64,000 bases of DNA, taken from the NCBI GenBank assembly GCA_019309045.1, contig JAFDGZ010000001.1, positions 62,001 through 126,000 of the forward strand, given 5' to 3'. Both the position numbers and the translations under genes were made by a program. Numbering within the stretch: the first letter of the stretch is position 1; each line of letters starts with the position of its first letter. Source of the DNA: Deltaproteobacteria bacterium (lineage in GTDB: Bacteria > Desulfobacterota > Syntrophobacteria > BM002). This document shows positions 43,528-50,585 of the stretch, one piece after another. The notes beneath the pieces are model-generated. The model was not told where the DNA came from. It saw nothing but the letters and a program-made list of their open reading frames with translations, and searched no databases.

Positions 43528-44286
43528 CTATCGCAACCTGCCGAAGTCATTTATGGCCTTGCTGTTTATCTCGTGCAGGGCTCGAATGATCTTCTGGTAA
43601 CTCTCGTAAGCTCGGACGGTCTCGAGCATTCTCACCATCTCTGCCGTTGCTTTCACATTGGCCTCTTCCACATAGCCCTGCTCGATGGAAGTTTCTGTCT
43701 CGGAGGGCCTGTTCTCCATCATGTCAGCGGTTGCCCTGAACAGTGAGCCGCCTTCTTTCTGCAGATACTCAGGATTGTCAAATACCACTACCTCGAGGGT
43801 GTCAATGGCGTCGCCATCCACAGTTATCTGCCCTGTCTTATCAACACTGATCTCGCCCTCAGGAATGTTTATAGGCCCGTTCTTGCCGAGAACGAGTCCG
43901 CCATCCGAGGTAACCAGCATGCTGTCGCCGTTCACCTGAAAAGTGCCCTTCCTGGTATAGCGAATGCCGTAGTCCGTGCTGATTTTGAAAAACCCTCTGC
44001 CTGAGATGGCAAGATCCAATGGGTTGCCGGTGTACTTGAGCGTGCCCTGACTGGTGTCCACCTGCACACTGACGAAGCGCCGATAGAGTTGCTGATCCTG
44101 AATCACCTCTGCACCTGCCTGTTCTCCATTCATCTGCCTCAGCTGATCACGCATGAGAATGTGAAAGGAGAGGCGGTCCTTCTTGTAGCCCGGCACATTG
44201 ATGTTGGCCAGGTTGTTGCTGATGATGCTCAGTTGCAGCTCTTCATTGAGACTGCCATTGATGGCTTCATATATTCCTGATATCAC
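43528..44286 (-). CDS. flgF: flagellar proximal rod protein
   Basis: This encodes 252 residues from the GTG at 44286, which follows GGGAGG. It has the same rod signatures as flgG, in the shorter FlgF form: LSIISNNLANINVPGYKKDRLSF near 22, GFFKIS near 95 and a C-terminal EEANVKATAEMVRMLETVRAYESYQKII. It is the first gene of the flgF-flgG-flgA-flgH-flgI-flgJ-flgN-flgK-flgL run. A sigma-54-type promoter lies about 45 bases upstream. Confidence 0.95.
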   Translation of the reverse strand: MISGIYEAINGSLNEELQLSIISNNLANINVPGYKKDRLSFHILMRDQLRQMNGEQAGAEVIQDQQLYRRFVSVQVDTSQGTLKYTGNPLDLAISGRGFFKISTDYGIRYTRKGTFQVNGDSMLVTSDGGLVLGKNGPINIPEGEISVDKTGQITVDGDAIDTLEVVVFDNPEYLQKEGGSLFRATADMMENRPSETETSIEQGYVEEANVKATAEMVRMLETVRAYESYQKIIRALHEINSKAINDFGRLR

Positions 44287-44312
44287 AGGAGCCTCCCTTG
44301 AATGTTTCTTCT

Positions 44313-44336
44313 GGTTGCCATAAGCATTAGGCAACC
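44313..44336. repeat. inverted repeat at the flgF promoter
   Basis: GGTTGCC (44313-44319) and GGCAACC (44330-44336) are perfect inverted copies with a 10-base spacer. The right arm overlaps the -12 element of the sigma-54-type promoter, and the rest falls around the expected transcript start, so it may act as an operator or as a leader hairpin. Confidence 0.5.
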
Positions 44337-44345
44337 TTTATACCA
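44331..44345 (-). promoter_or_regulatory. sigma-54-type promoter of the flgF operon
   Basis: On the minus strand TGGTAT-AAAGG-TTGC fits the sigma-54 pattern TGGYAY-N5-TTGC, with GG (44344-44343) and GC (44332-44331) ten bases apart. Transcription should start near 44319, about 33 bases before the flgF GTG. Confidence 0.6.
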
Positions 44346-44410
44346 ATGAGGCTGGATCGACTGATTTTCATTCAACTATTTAATTTTGCTGGATTACTTA
44401 ATTTTTCATT

Positions 44411-44493
44411 CCTGAAAATTCTCTGCCATCTTCTCTTGTTTTGCCGATTGCTGCCTGCAACTAGGAAATTGTTTCCTAGCATGAATTTTCAGG
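44411..44493. repeat. nested inverted repeats upstream of the flgF operon
   Basis: CCTGAAAATT (44411-44420) and AATTTTCAGG (44484-44493) are a perfect 10-bp inverted pair. Between them lies a tight palindrome, CTAGGAAA-TTG-TTTCCTAG (44461-44479). They sit 80-160 bases upstream of the sigma-54-type promoter, where enhancer sites for a sigma-54 activator would be expected. Termination of the upstream operon is another reading. Confidence 0.55.
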
Positions 44494-44544
44494 TCCATTA
44501 CTGCAGCAGCCAGGCAGTGGCCCGAGGCAACAGGGGAGCAAAAC

Positions 44545-44835
44545 CTATGGTTGTGCCGTGGGAGGTCCTGCTGTCTTGCGTTGTTCGTTCAAGCGGTAGA
44601 CAAAGGCCAGCACTTCGGCCACTGCTTGATATAGAGAAGCAGGGATGTGCTCCTGCCAGTCGAGCTGGGCAAGAGTTTCCACCAGGTCCGGGTCTTCCCT
44701 GATAGGCACGCCATGGAGGCGGGCAACTTCAATGATTCGTTCGGCAAGCAGCCCAGTTCCTTTGGCTGTCAAACGAGGGGCCTTGTCTTTGTCTGGCTGA
44801 TAACTGAGAGCTGCTGCTTTTTTCCTCTTGTCCAT
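44545..44835 (-). CDS. flhX: stand-alone FlhB C-terminal-domain protein
   Basis: This encodes 96 residues. Residues about 9-86 align with the part of FlhB (52678-53745) after its NPEH cleavage motif: a K-G-T-G-L-L-A-E-R-I-I-E-V-A-R segment, V-P-I-R-E-D-P, and an I-P-A-S-L-Y-Q-A-V-A-E-V-L-A-F-V-Y-R-L end. The cleavage motif itself and the membrane part are missing. Similar FlhB-C homologues (FlhX in Helicobacter) can replace the cleaved FlhB fragment. It lies downstream of a FliK-like gene. The ribosome binding site is weak. Confidence 0.85.
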   Translation of the reverse strand: MDKRKKAAALSYQPDKDKAPRLTAKGTGLLAERIIEVARLHGVPIREDPDLVETLAQLDWQEHIPASLYQAVAEVLAFVYRLNEQRKTAGPPTAQP

Positions 44836-44952
44836 AAGAGTCCACTCGCCTGCTCAGCCAGCAGACATTCAAGCTGGCCTGCACCATGCACATCGACAAT
44901 GTCAGCAAGCAAAGGCAGAAAAATTCACCGGCAATCGAACAGAATAGAAAAC

Positions 44953-46044
44953 CTAGAGGACAGTATGGAAAAATTCCGCTTTTGCCATGCCCTCACTGCT
45001 AAGGGGAGGCGGTAACTTCTGCAAGTCTGCTGCTGAACAACCGATAACTCCCACCTGGAAACCGCGGGCAGCAAGCGCCTTTTCGAGGTGTACCAGCCGG
45101 GCGCTGATCCAGGCCGCCACCTCCTCGCTTTCCACAAGCAGCCGGCACGAAAGTCTCTTGCTGCGCAACTGTATATCTGCCTGTAAAGAGCCCAGGCAAC
45201 TCAAACAAAGCCGCATGCACACCTTGAAAGTAAAATCTCCCTGTTCTTTCTTGTGCTCCTTATCTTCAGTCACGAAGATTTCTACACCGCCATGGTCCTT
45301 TTCCATCCTGGCGGGCACGAACCAGAACCAGTGGCCAGGGTCGCGTCTGCTCAGCACATTGTACTGTTGCTGAGCTTCCACCAGCTGCAGCACTTCTCGC
45401 CCCAACTGGGCCAGTCTTTGCCGCTCCTTGCTTTCGGCAAACTCCGTTAGAGCCTGCGGCAGTTTCAGCAGTATTCCTTTCAGATCTTCGGCAAACAGGG
45501 GCTGAGCCCCGCGGCCAACGAGCCAGCGCCAGATCTTGTGTTCCCAGAACAGTCCTCCAGAAAGAAGCTGGTTGGCCAGCCAGCTGCCAGCCAACACCGT
45601 TGTGGGCTCGAGGGTTATCACTGGCAACAGACGGCTCAGCCGCTGCAGTTCTTTCGCTGATCTTTCATTGCTGATCTGCTGCTGGCTGGCTGCTGCCAGG
45701 CGGGCGAGATCGCCCATGAGCACTCTGCTTGCCCGGTGAACAACCTGCCAGCACTGCAGCAGCCGGTTTGTCTGGTTGGCCTGGGGGGTCAGGACTCGCA
45801 GGATCGTCTGCTCTCCCAGTTGCTGGACAAAGAAGCGATACTGTTGGCCAGCCCTGAGAGGCAGTTGAGATCTGGCCTGAAATCGGATGCCTTTGGCAGT
45901 AATCGTGGCTGTCTGGTCCCTGTGTAGCTCTAGCACCTGGCCCCAGAAAACATCGCCATTCTTGAAAAGGCGGCCAAAATGGCTTGGCCTGGTATCCAGG
46001 TAGACGAGGGGTAGGTGGCTGTGCACCTTGAGATCGAGCACCAT
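44953..46044 (-). CDS. FliK-like hook-length control protein
   Basis: This encodes 363 residues, preceded by GAGGTACC. The first 90 residues look beta-rich (FWGQVLELHRDQTATITAKGIRF). The C-terminal 130 residues resemble the FliK C-terminal core: F-T-F-K-V-C-M-R-L-C-L-S-C-L-G-S-L-Q-A-D-I, then a strand-helix with HLEKALAARGFQVGVIG. This core carries several cysteines where FliK has L-x-P-x-x-L-G. It is distinct from the fliK that begins beyond the end of the window. FliK proteins signal FlhB to change export substrate; the adjacent FlhB-C gene fits such a role. Confidence 0.7.
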   Translation of the reverse strand: MVLDLKVHSHLPLVYLDTRPSHFGRLFKNGDVFWGQVLELHRDQTATITAKGIRFQARSQLPLRAGQQYRFFVQQLGEQTILRVLTPQANQTNRLLQCWQVVHRASRVLMGDLARLAAASQQQISNERSAKELQRLSRLLPVITLEPTTVLAGSWLANQLLSGGLFWEHKIWRWLVGRGAQPLFAEDLKGILLKLPQALTEFAESKERQRLAQLGREVLQLVEAQQQYNVLSRRDPGHWFWFVPARMEKDHGGVEIFVTEDKEHKKEQGDFTFKVCMRLCLSCLGSLQADIQLRSKRLSCRLLVESEEVAAWISARLVHLEKALAARGFQVGVIGCSAADLQKLPPPLSSEGMAKAEFFHTVL

Positions 46045-46119
46045 GGTACCTCAATGACTTGGTGGTCACAGCCATCCCGGTCCCTGATACTGTGACCCGC
46101 TTGCCCCAGGATTTTCTGG

Positions 46120-46602
46120 TCACGACGAACAACAGACCTTGCTGCTCTCATTGACTGCCTGATTGACTTTCAACATCAGGGCCACTTCCCCGACTGGCAA
46201 ATTGACTGCTGTGGCGATCTCAGCAATTGACTCTCCCTGCTCGGCACGTTCCAGCACAACAGCCAATTTTTCTTCTCGCGGTAAAGCGGCGGCAAGTCCC
46301 GCCTTTGCCTCCTGGCGGCCAGCAGCAGTCAACTTCAGGTCCAGATCCTCCTTCAGCTGTTCCATGCGGGTCAACCGCTCCTCCACGCCAGCCAGGACCT
46401 GTTCCGTCAAGGCCTTCTTTTCTGCCAGATGGGCTGCCAGATCATCCGCCAGTTTCCTGATATCTGTCATCAGGGCGCCTGTCTGGCTATCCGGGGCCGA
46501 GCTCTGACTCATCCTGGTGGTTCGCAGCATAAATACCAGATAACAAAGCAGGCCGAGCACTGCCACATCTACCAGTAGTCGGCCAATGGCTAAGGTGTGC
46601 AT
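46120..46602 (-). CDS. DUF2802/DUF6115-like flagellar-operon protein
   Basis: This encodes 160 residues. An N-terminal membrane helix (about 9-27) leads to a long charged coiled coil (about 45-105) and a C-terminal mini-domain ERAEQGESIAEIATAVNLPVGEVALML. That last part looks like a small helix-turn-helix and is typical of DUF2802/DUF6115 proteins, which are regularly found in flagellar operons of many phyla. The role is unknown. It is a likely inner-membrane protein with a cytoplasmic C-terminus. Confidence 0.72.
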   Translation of the reverse strand: MHTLAIGRLLVDVAVLGLLCYLVFMLRTTRMSQSSAPDSQTGALMTDIRKLADDLAAHLAEKKALTEQVLAGVEERLTRMEQLKEDLDLKLTAAGRQEAKAGLAAALPREEKLAVVLERAEQGESIAEIATAVNLPVGEVALMLKVNQAVNESSKVCCSS

Positions 46603-46622
46603 GTCTACCCCATTTCTTCGTC

Positions 46623-46934
46623 CTAGACCACGATATCAATGAAGCGGCCGGGTTCGTCGCTGGCAGCCGCCTCACCTTCAGAGCCGTCATCCTTGCTGTT
46701 CTTCTTGTGGCGCTCATCTTTCCCTTTGTTGTGGGCTTGCCGCTCGGATATTGCCAGATTCTGGTCGCTTGCGGCGGACTTGCGAACCTGCTTCTGCTTT
46801 TGACTCCGCTCCTGCTCCGCAGCAGTCATGGTGGTCCTTTTTTGCCATTCGGGGGTCTGCTGTTGAATCTCCTGGAGTTTTTCTACCTTTACTCCTTCAG
46901 CAATGACGCCGCCCATGGAAGCAGTGCTACTCAT
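46623..46934 (-). CDS. small charged flagellar-operon protein
   Basis: This encodes 103 residues from the ATG at 46934, which follows AGGGGG. It is very rich in Lys, Glu, Gln, Ser and Ala, with no hydrophobic core, and is probably unstructured. It ends with G-R-F-I-D-I-V-V. A short hydrophobic C-terminus of this sort (often I-D-I-x-V) recurs in tiny proteins of flagellar operons as I recall. No function is known. Position and codon use support a real gene. Confidence 0.6.
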   Translation of the reverse strand: MSSTASMGGVIAEGVKVEKLQEIQQQTPEWQKRTTMTAAEQERSQKQKQVRKSAASDQNLAISERQAHNKGKDERHKKNSKDDGSEGEAAASDEPGRFIDIVV

Positions 46935-47085
46935 GGCCATCCCCCTGCTTCTGCCGGCCAGCTCTCTCTGTCAGGGCCGACACTGGCTAATTGATCTCGA
47001 CTGTTCAACTCCTCCCTGCCACTCCCTGCTCCCTCCCGGACAATTCGAGGATTCTGGCGAAGCCTAATTCGTGATACCTCTGGAC

Positions 47086-47670
47086 TTACACAGTGGTTTG
47101 CCATTCAACCCAGATGCTAATATTGTCAGACTGCAGCCACCACTCCAGAATTTTGCGTATTTCAGCCTGCACTTCTGCTTCTCTACCCGACATTAACTGC
47201 GACCCGGCCATTCTCGCCAGCACACCGTAGATATCGTCGCGAATAGCAATCCGGTTGCGCCTGAATCTCTTCCTCGCCTCTGCCGGCCAGCTGACTTCCA
47301 CAGATACCTGAACCACCTTCTGATTCGTCCCCTCTTGAAGGGGAATAAAAAAGTCCTGCAGATGTTCGGAACTCTGGCGCAGCAAGGCGCTTTGCGATGA
47401 GCTGCCAGCCTGTGGCTCATTTCTGGAGAGCAGAATTCCGGCAGCAATAGCAACAGCAAGCAGCACCACAACTGCTGCCGCCGAAGCGAACAGCAGCTTA
47501 TGCTTGCTTGTCTTTTTCTCTGCAGCCGCCTCGCTGTCCTGTTCCTGGGAGTCGTCAGCTGCAGAGTGCTTCTCATCTCGAGCATCTGCAAGATCTGCGG
47601 CCGCCACATCTCGCGGCTCTTGCTCGTCAAGCGCTGCTGTTTGCTGTTGTTCGTCTATGTTCAACTCCAT
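47086..47670 (-). CDS. second FliL-like protein
   Basis: This encodes 194 residues, preceded by GGGAG. An acidic N-terminus of about 50 residues, one membrane helix (about 60-83) and a periplasmic domain follow. The domain shows the FliL pattern: a V-V-Q-V-S-V-E-V-S strand, then R-R-N-R-I-A-I-R-D-D-I-Y-G-V-L-A-R and a helix E-V-Q-A-E-I-R-K-I-L-E-W-W-L. FliL supports the stator around the motor. A regular fliL is at 57922-58437, so this is a divergent second copy. It lies just after fliA. Confidence 0.7.
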   Translation of the reverse strand: MELNIDEQQQTAALDEQEPRDVAAADLADARDEKHSAADDSQEQDSEAAAEKKTSKHKLLFASAAAVVVLLAVAIAAGILLSRNEPQAGSSSQSALLRQSSEHLQDFFIPLQEGTNQKVVQVSVEVSWPAEARKRFRRNRIAIRDDIYGVLARMAGSQLMSGREAEVQAEIRKILEWWLQSDNISIWVEWQTTV

Positions 47671-47676
47671 TGCCTG

Positions 47677-48495
47677 TTACTCCCTCGTCTGCCGCGACTT
47701 CTTTTCGGGAAAATAGGAGTGAAGCTTGCGGCGCAGACGCAAGACGGCCTGCGTCTGAAGTTGAGAGATGCGAGATTCGGTGTAGTTCATCACCAGGGCA
47801 ATTTCCCGCATGGTAAGCTCTTCGTAATAATAGAGAGTGACTACCAACCGCTCCTTTTCCGGCAGCTGCTCAATGGCTGCCGCCAGCACCTGGCGCAGCT
47901 CAGCCAGCCCCAGAGCCTGCAGAGGATCACCGTTGCCGTTTTCTCCGCTTAGCAGACTCAGTAGACTGTCACATTTGAGATCGGGACACATCCTGGCCAG
48001 TTCACTCTCGGTGATCAGAGAGAGACCTCGCACCTCCTGCAGGAGCTGGTAAAAGCCTTCCATATCCTCGCCCAGCGCAGCGGCAACTTCCTCCGGCTCA
48101 GCAGGTCCACCCTTGGCACCTTCAACAGCTTCATAAGCTCGCGCCAGCATGTGGGCTTTTTTGCGCACCGAACGCGGCACCCAGTCCATCTGCCGCAGTT
48201 CATCTATCATGGCACCACGGATGCGAAATTCAGCATAGGTTTTGAACTGTACCTGTTTGGCAGGGTCAAACTTTTCAATGGCGTCTATGAGGCCGATCAC
48301 CCCAGCGCTCATGAGATCGTCCATGCTGACGCTGGGGGGAAGTCTGTTGGCCAGTCTGGCCGCTATGGGTTTGATCAGGGGGGCAAATTCCAGGATGAGA
48401 GCCTCACGCTGTCGGCTGTCCACAGCGGACCATTTGTGACTGGCTCTGTTCTGGTATGATTTGAGTTTGCCAAGCGGTTGCTGTCGGGCAACCAT
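47677..48495 (-). CDS. fliA: flagellar sigma factor sigma-28
   Basis: This encodes 272 residues, preceded by GAAGGG. Region 2 is clear (MDDLMSAGVIGLIDAIEKFD, then F-K-T-Y-A-E-F-R-I-R-G-A-M-I-D-E-L-R), followed by the FliA-specific W-V-P-R-S-V-R-K-K. Region 4 has the helix-turn-helix LTMREIALVMNYTESRISQLQ. It directs late flagellar transcription. A matching promoter was found at 29586-29612. It follows flhG, the usual flhA-flhF-flhG-fliA order of polar flagellates. Confidence 0.97.
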   Translation of the reverse strand: MVARQQPLGKLKSYQNRASHKWSAVDSRQREALILEFAPLIKPIAARLANRLPPSVSMDDLMSAGVIGLIDAIEKFDPAKQVQFKTYAEFRIRGAMIDELRQMDWVPRSVRKKAHMLARAYEAVEGAKGGPAEPEEVAAALGEDMEGFYQLLQEVRGLSLITESELARMCPDLKCDSLLSLLSGENGNGDPLQALGLAELRQVLAAAIEQLPEKERLVVTLYYYEELTMREIALVMNYTESRISQLQTQAVLRLRRKLHSYFPEKKSRQTRE

Positions 48496-48517
48496 GACCC
48501 TTCTCCATTGCTTACTG

Positions 48518-49426
48518 CTAGAGATTTATCAGCCGACGCCAGAAAAATTTTATGTTGCCGCTCACCTGCGGCTGTTTGCCGGAGCTCCAGACAGCCTTCG
48601 CCAGCTTGAGGAAACTCTTGCTGGCCGGCGCTTCGGGATACAGCTGAAGCACCGGCTGCTGACGGCAAACTGCTGCTGGGACATGCTCATCAAAGGGTAT
48701 CCACCCCAGATAATCAAGGGAAGGTCCCCCCAAGAATCTTATGGCCACTGTACTCAGCTGGCGATATACCATCTCAGCCTCGTCTTCCTTCTCAACCCCG
48801 TTGACCAGCACTTTGAATTCTGTCTCCCGATAGCGGGTGTACAGCACTTTGATCAGAGCGTAGGCATCAGTGAGCGATGTTGGTTCACTGTTGGCAATAA
48901 CCACTTTCTCCTGGGCAGCCATGTTGAAATACATGACGTTGGCAGAAATGCCCGCACCAGTGTCTATTATGAGGGCATCGAAACACTCTTCCAGAGTGTC
49001 CAACTCATCCAGGAGGCTGAGGCGCTCGCTGTCGCTGAGATGGGTGAGCTCCACCACGCCTGAGGTGGCGGGCAATATGGTAATTCCTGCTGGCCCGGGC
49101 ACCAGGATCTCCTCGAGCTTCCTTTTACCTCTGAGCACATCTTGCATGGTATAGGGAGGATCCAGTCCCAGGAGAACATCAATGTTGCCGAGGCCCAGGT
49201 CAGCATCGAGTACTAGCACCTTTTTGCCTCGCTGCTGCAGGGCAATGGCCAGGTTGGCCACCACATTGGTCTTGCCAACGCCCCCCTTACCACTAGTGAC
49301 CGAGATTACCCGCACCGGTGTAGTGGCACACTGCAGTTGAATTTCTTGTTGCTCAGCCTGCAGACAGTCTGCTGCCGGCCTGTTATGATTGGCCATCATT
49401 TTCCTGAGCCCGATTGCCTGATCCAT
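48518..49426 (-). CDS. flhG: flagellar number regulator FlhG (MinD-like ATPase)
   Basis: This encodes 302 residues. The start at M-D-Q-A-I-G-L-R-K-M-M (49426) matches the usual FlhG N-terminus, which activates FlhF, and follows AAGGA; it overlaps the end of flhF by 44 bases. The deviant Walker A is SGKGGVGKTN near 50, and LDADLGLGNIDVLLG and I-D-T-G-A-G-I-S follow. FlhG limits the number of flagella. A C-terminal amphipathic end is present for membrane binding. Confidence 0.94.
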   Translation of the reverse strand: MDQAIGLRKMMANHNRPAADCLQAEQQEIQLQCATTPVRVISVTSGKGGVGKTNVVANLAIALQQRGKKVLVLDADLGLGNIDVLLGLDPPYTMQDVLRGKRKLEEILVPGPAGITILPATSGVVELTHLSDSERLSLLDELDTLEECFDALIIDTGAGISANVMYFNMAAQEKVVIANSEPTSLTDAYALIKVLYTRYRETEFKVLVNGVEKEDEAEMVYRQLSTVAIRFLGGPSLDYLGWIPFDEHVPAAVCRQQPVLQLYPEAPASKSFLKLAKAVWSSGKQPQVSGNIKFFWRRLINL

Positions 49427-50585
49427 ATGTCCAATCCTTGTCAGCCATTTCCGTTTCAACAGCGTTCATGCTCGCCACAAGGGCGCAAATGCTGCGTCCT
49501 CTGGCGACAAATGCTGCCAGCCGCTCTCTGGTCGCTGCCTCGATGTCCTCGGGAACCCGCTGGCCGGTTGTAAAAAAAGATAGAGGACGGGGCTCAGTGA
49601 GCAGAAAATTCATCAGTTCAGCTCCATCACAGGCCTCATCCAGTTTTGTGATGAGATATCCCTTGTAGCCGAATCTTTCAAAGGCGGCAGCTGCCAGCAG
49701 CAGGTCACGGTATGCCGTGTTAGCACTGAGCACGAGCTGGTGCTCTACAGGCCAGGGCAGCCGGAAGATCTCTGCCAATTCAGCCAGATCGTCCTGATTT
49801 GCTGGACTGCGGCCGGTGGTGTCTATAAAGATCACGTCTTTGTCCAGGTGTCGTTTGAGCACCCGTCGCAGTTGGACAGCATTGGCTGCTGTTTCCATGG
49901 GAAGCTTCATTATCCGCGCATAGGCATACATCTGGTCGATTGCCCCAATGCGGTACTGATCCACGGTGACCAGTGCCACCCGTTTGCCCTGTTCAAAGGC
50001 TGTCCTGGCGGCGAGCTTTGCCATAGTGGTTGTCTTGCCAACCCCTGTGGGACCTATAAACGAAATTATTTGCTGGCCGTCCTCAGAAAAGGATGGTGGC
50101 GCCATGTCAATCTTGTCCAAAATATGATCCAGTACCTGGCGGACGCAATCCGAGCGGCTGCCTTTGCCATCTCGAGGCTGCTGCTGGTGTTCTGTCAGGG
50201 AAGAGCGAATAATGCCGTCTTTAATGCCCAGCTCTCTGTACACGGTGTATAGCTGTCCCAGATGATTGTCAAAAAATGCAGCACCGGCAAGCATTTGCTC
50301 CATCCGGCTGATCCAGAGCAGATCACGCAATTCCTCCAACTGTTGGTCGAGCCGCTGACACCACTGCGGCGACGGCCTCACCTGGTCCTGACCACCGGCC
50401 TCACCTGAGCTCTCCTCGAGCATGTCCAGATCAACTGCAGCGGTGACCTCGATCAGTTGCCCGCCAGCAGAAGAATTATTTTGCAGATTTCTGCTGCCGA
50501 GGACAACCGCACCAGGCCCCAGCTCAGATCTGATCTTGCGCAAGGCTTCATGAGAATTTCTGGCAACGAAACGTTTAATCCGCAT
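49383..50585 (-). CDS. flhF: flagellar biosynthesis GTPase FlhF
   Basis: This encodes 400 residues. It opens with M-R-I-K-R-F-V-A-R-N-S-H-E-A-L-R-K-I-R-S-E-L-G-P, has an N/helical domain, and an SRP-type GTPase domain from about residue 165: GPTGVGKTTTMAKLAA, VDQYRIGAIDQ, DTTGR and TKLDEACDGAELM. FlhF places flagella at the cell pole. It overlaps the end of flhA by 11 bases and the start of flhG by 44, so all three are coupled. Confidence 0.97.
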   Translation of the reverse strand: MRIKRFVARNSHEALRKIRSELGPGAVVLGSRNLQNNSSAGGQLIEVTAAVDLDMLEESSGEAGGQDQVRPSPQWCQRLDQQLEELRDLLWISRMEQMLAGAAFFDNHLGQLYTVYRELGIKDGIIRSSLTEHQQQPRDGKGSRSDCVRQVLDHILDKIDMAPPSFSEDGQQIISFIGPTGVGKTTTMAKLAARTAFEQGKRVALVTVDQYRIGAIDQMYAYARIMKLPMETAANAVQLRRVLKRHLDKDVIFIDTTGRSPANQDDLAELAEIFRLPWPVEHQLVLSANTAYRDLLLAAAAFERFGYKGYLITKLDEACDGAELMNFLLTEPRPLSFFTTGQRVPEDIEAATRERLAAFVARGRSICALVASMNAVETEMADKDWTYGSGNRAQENDGQS

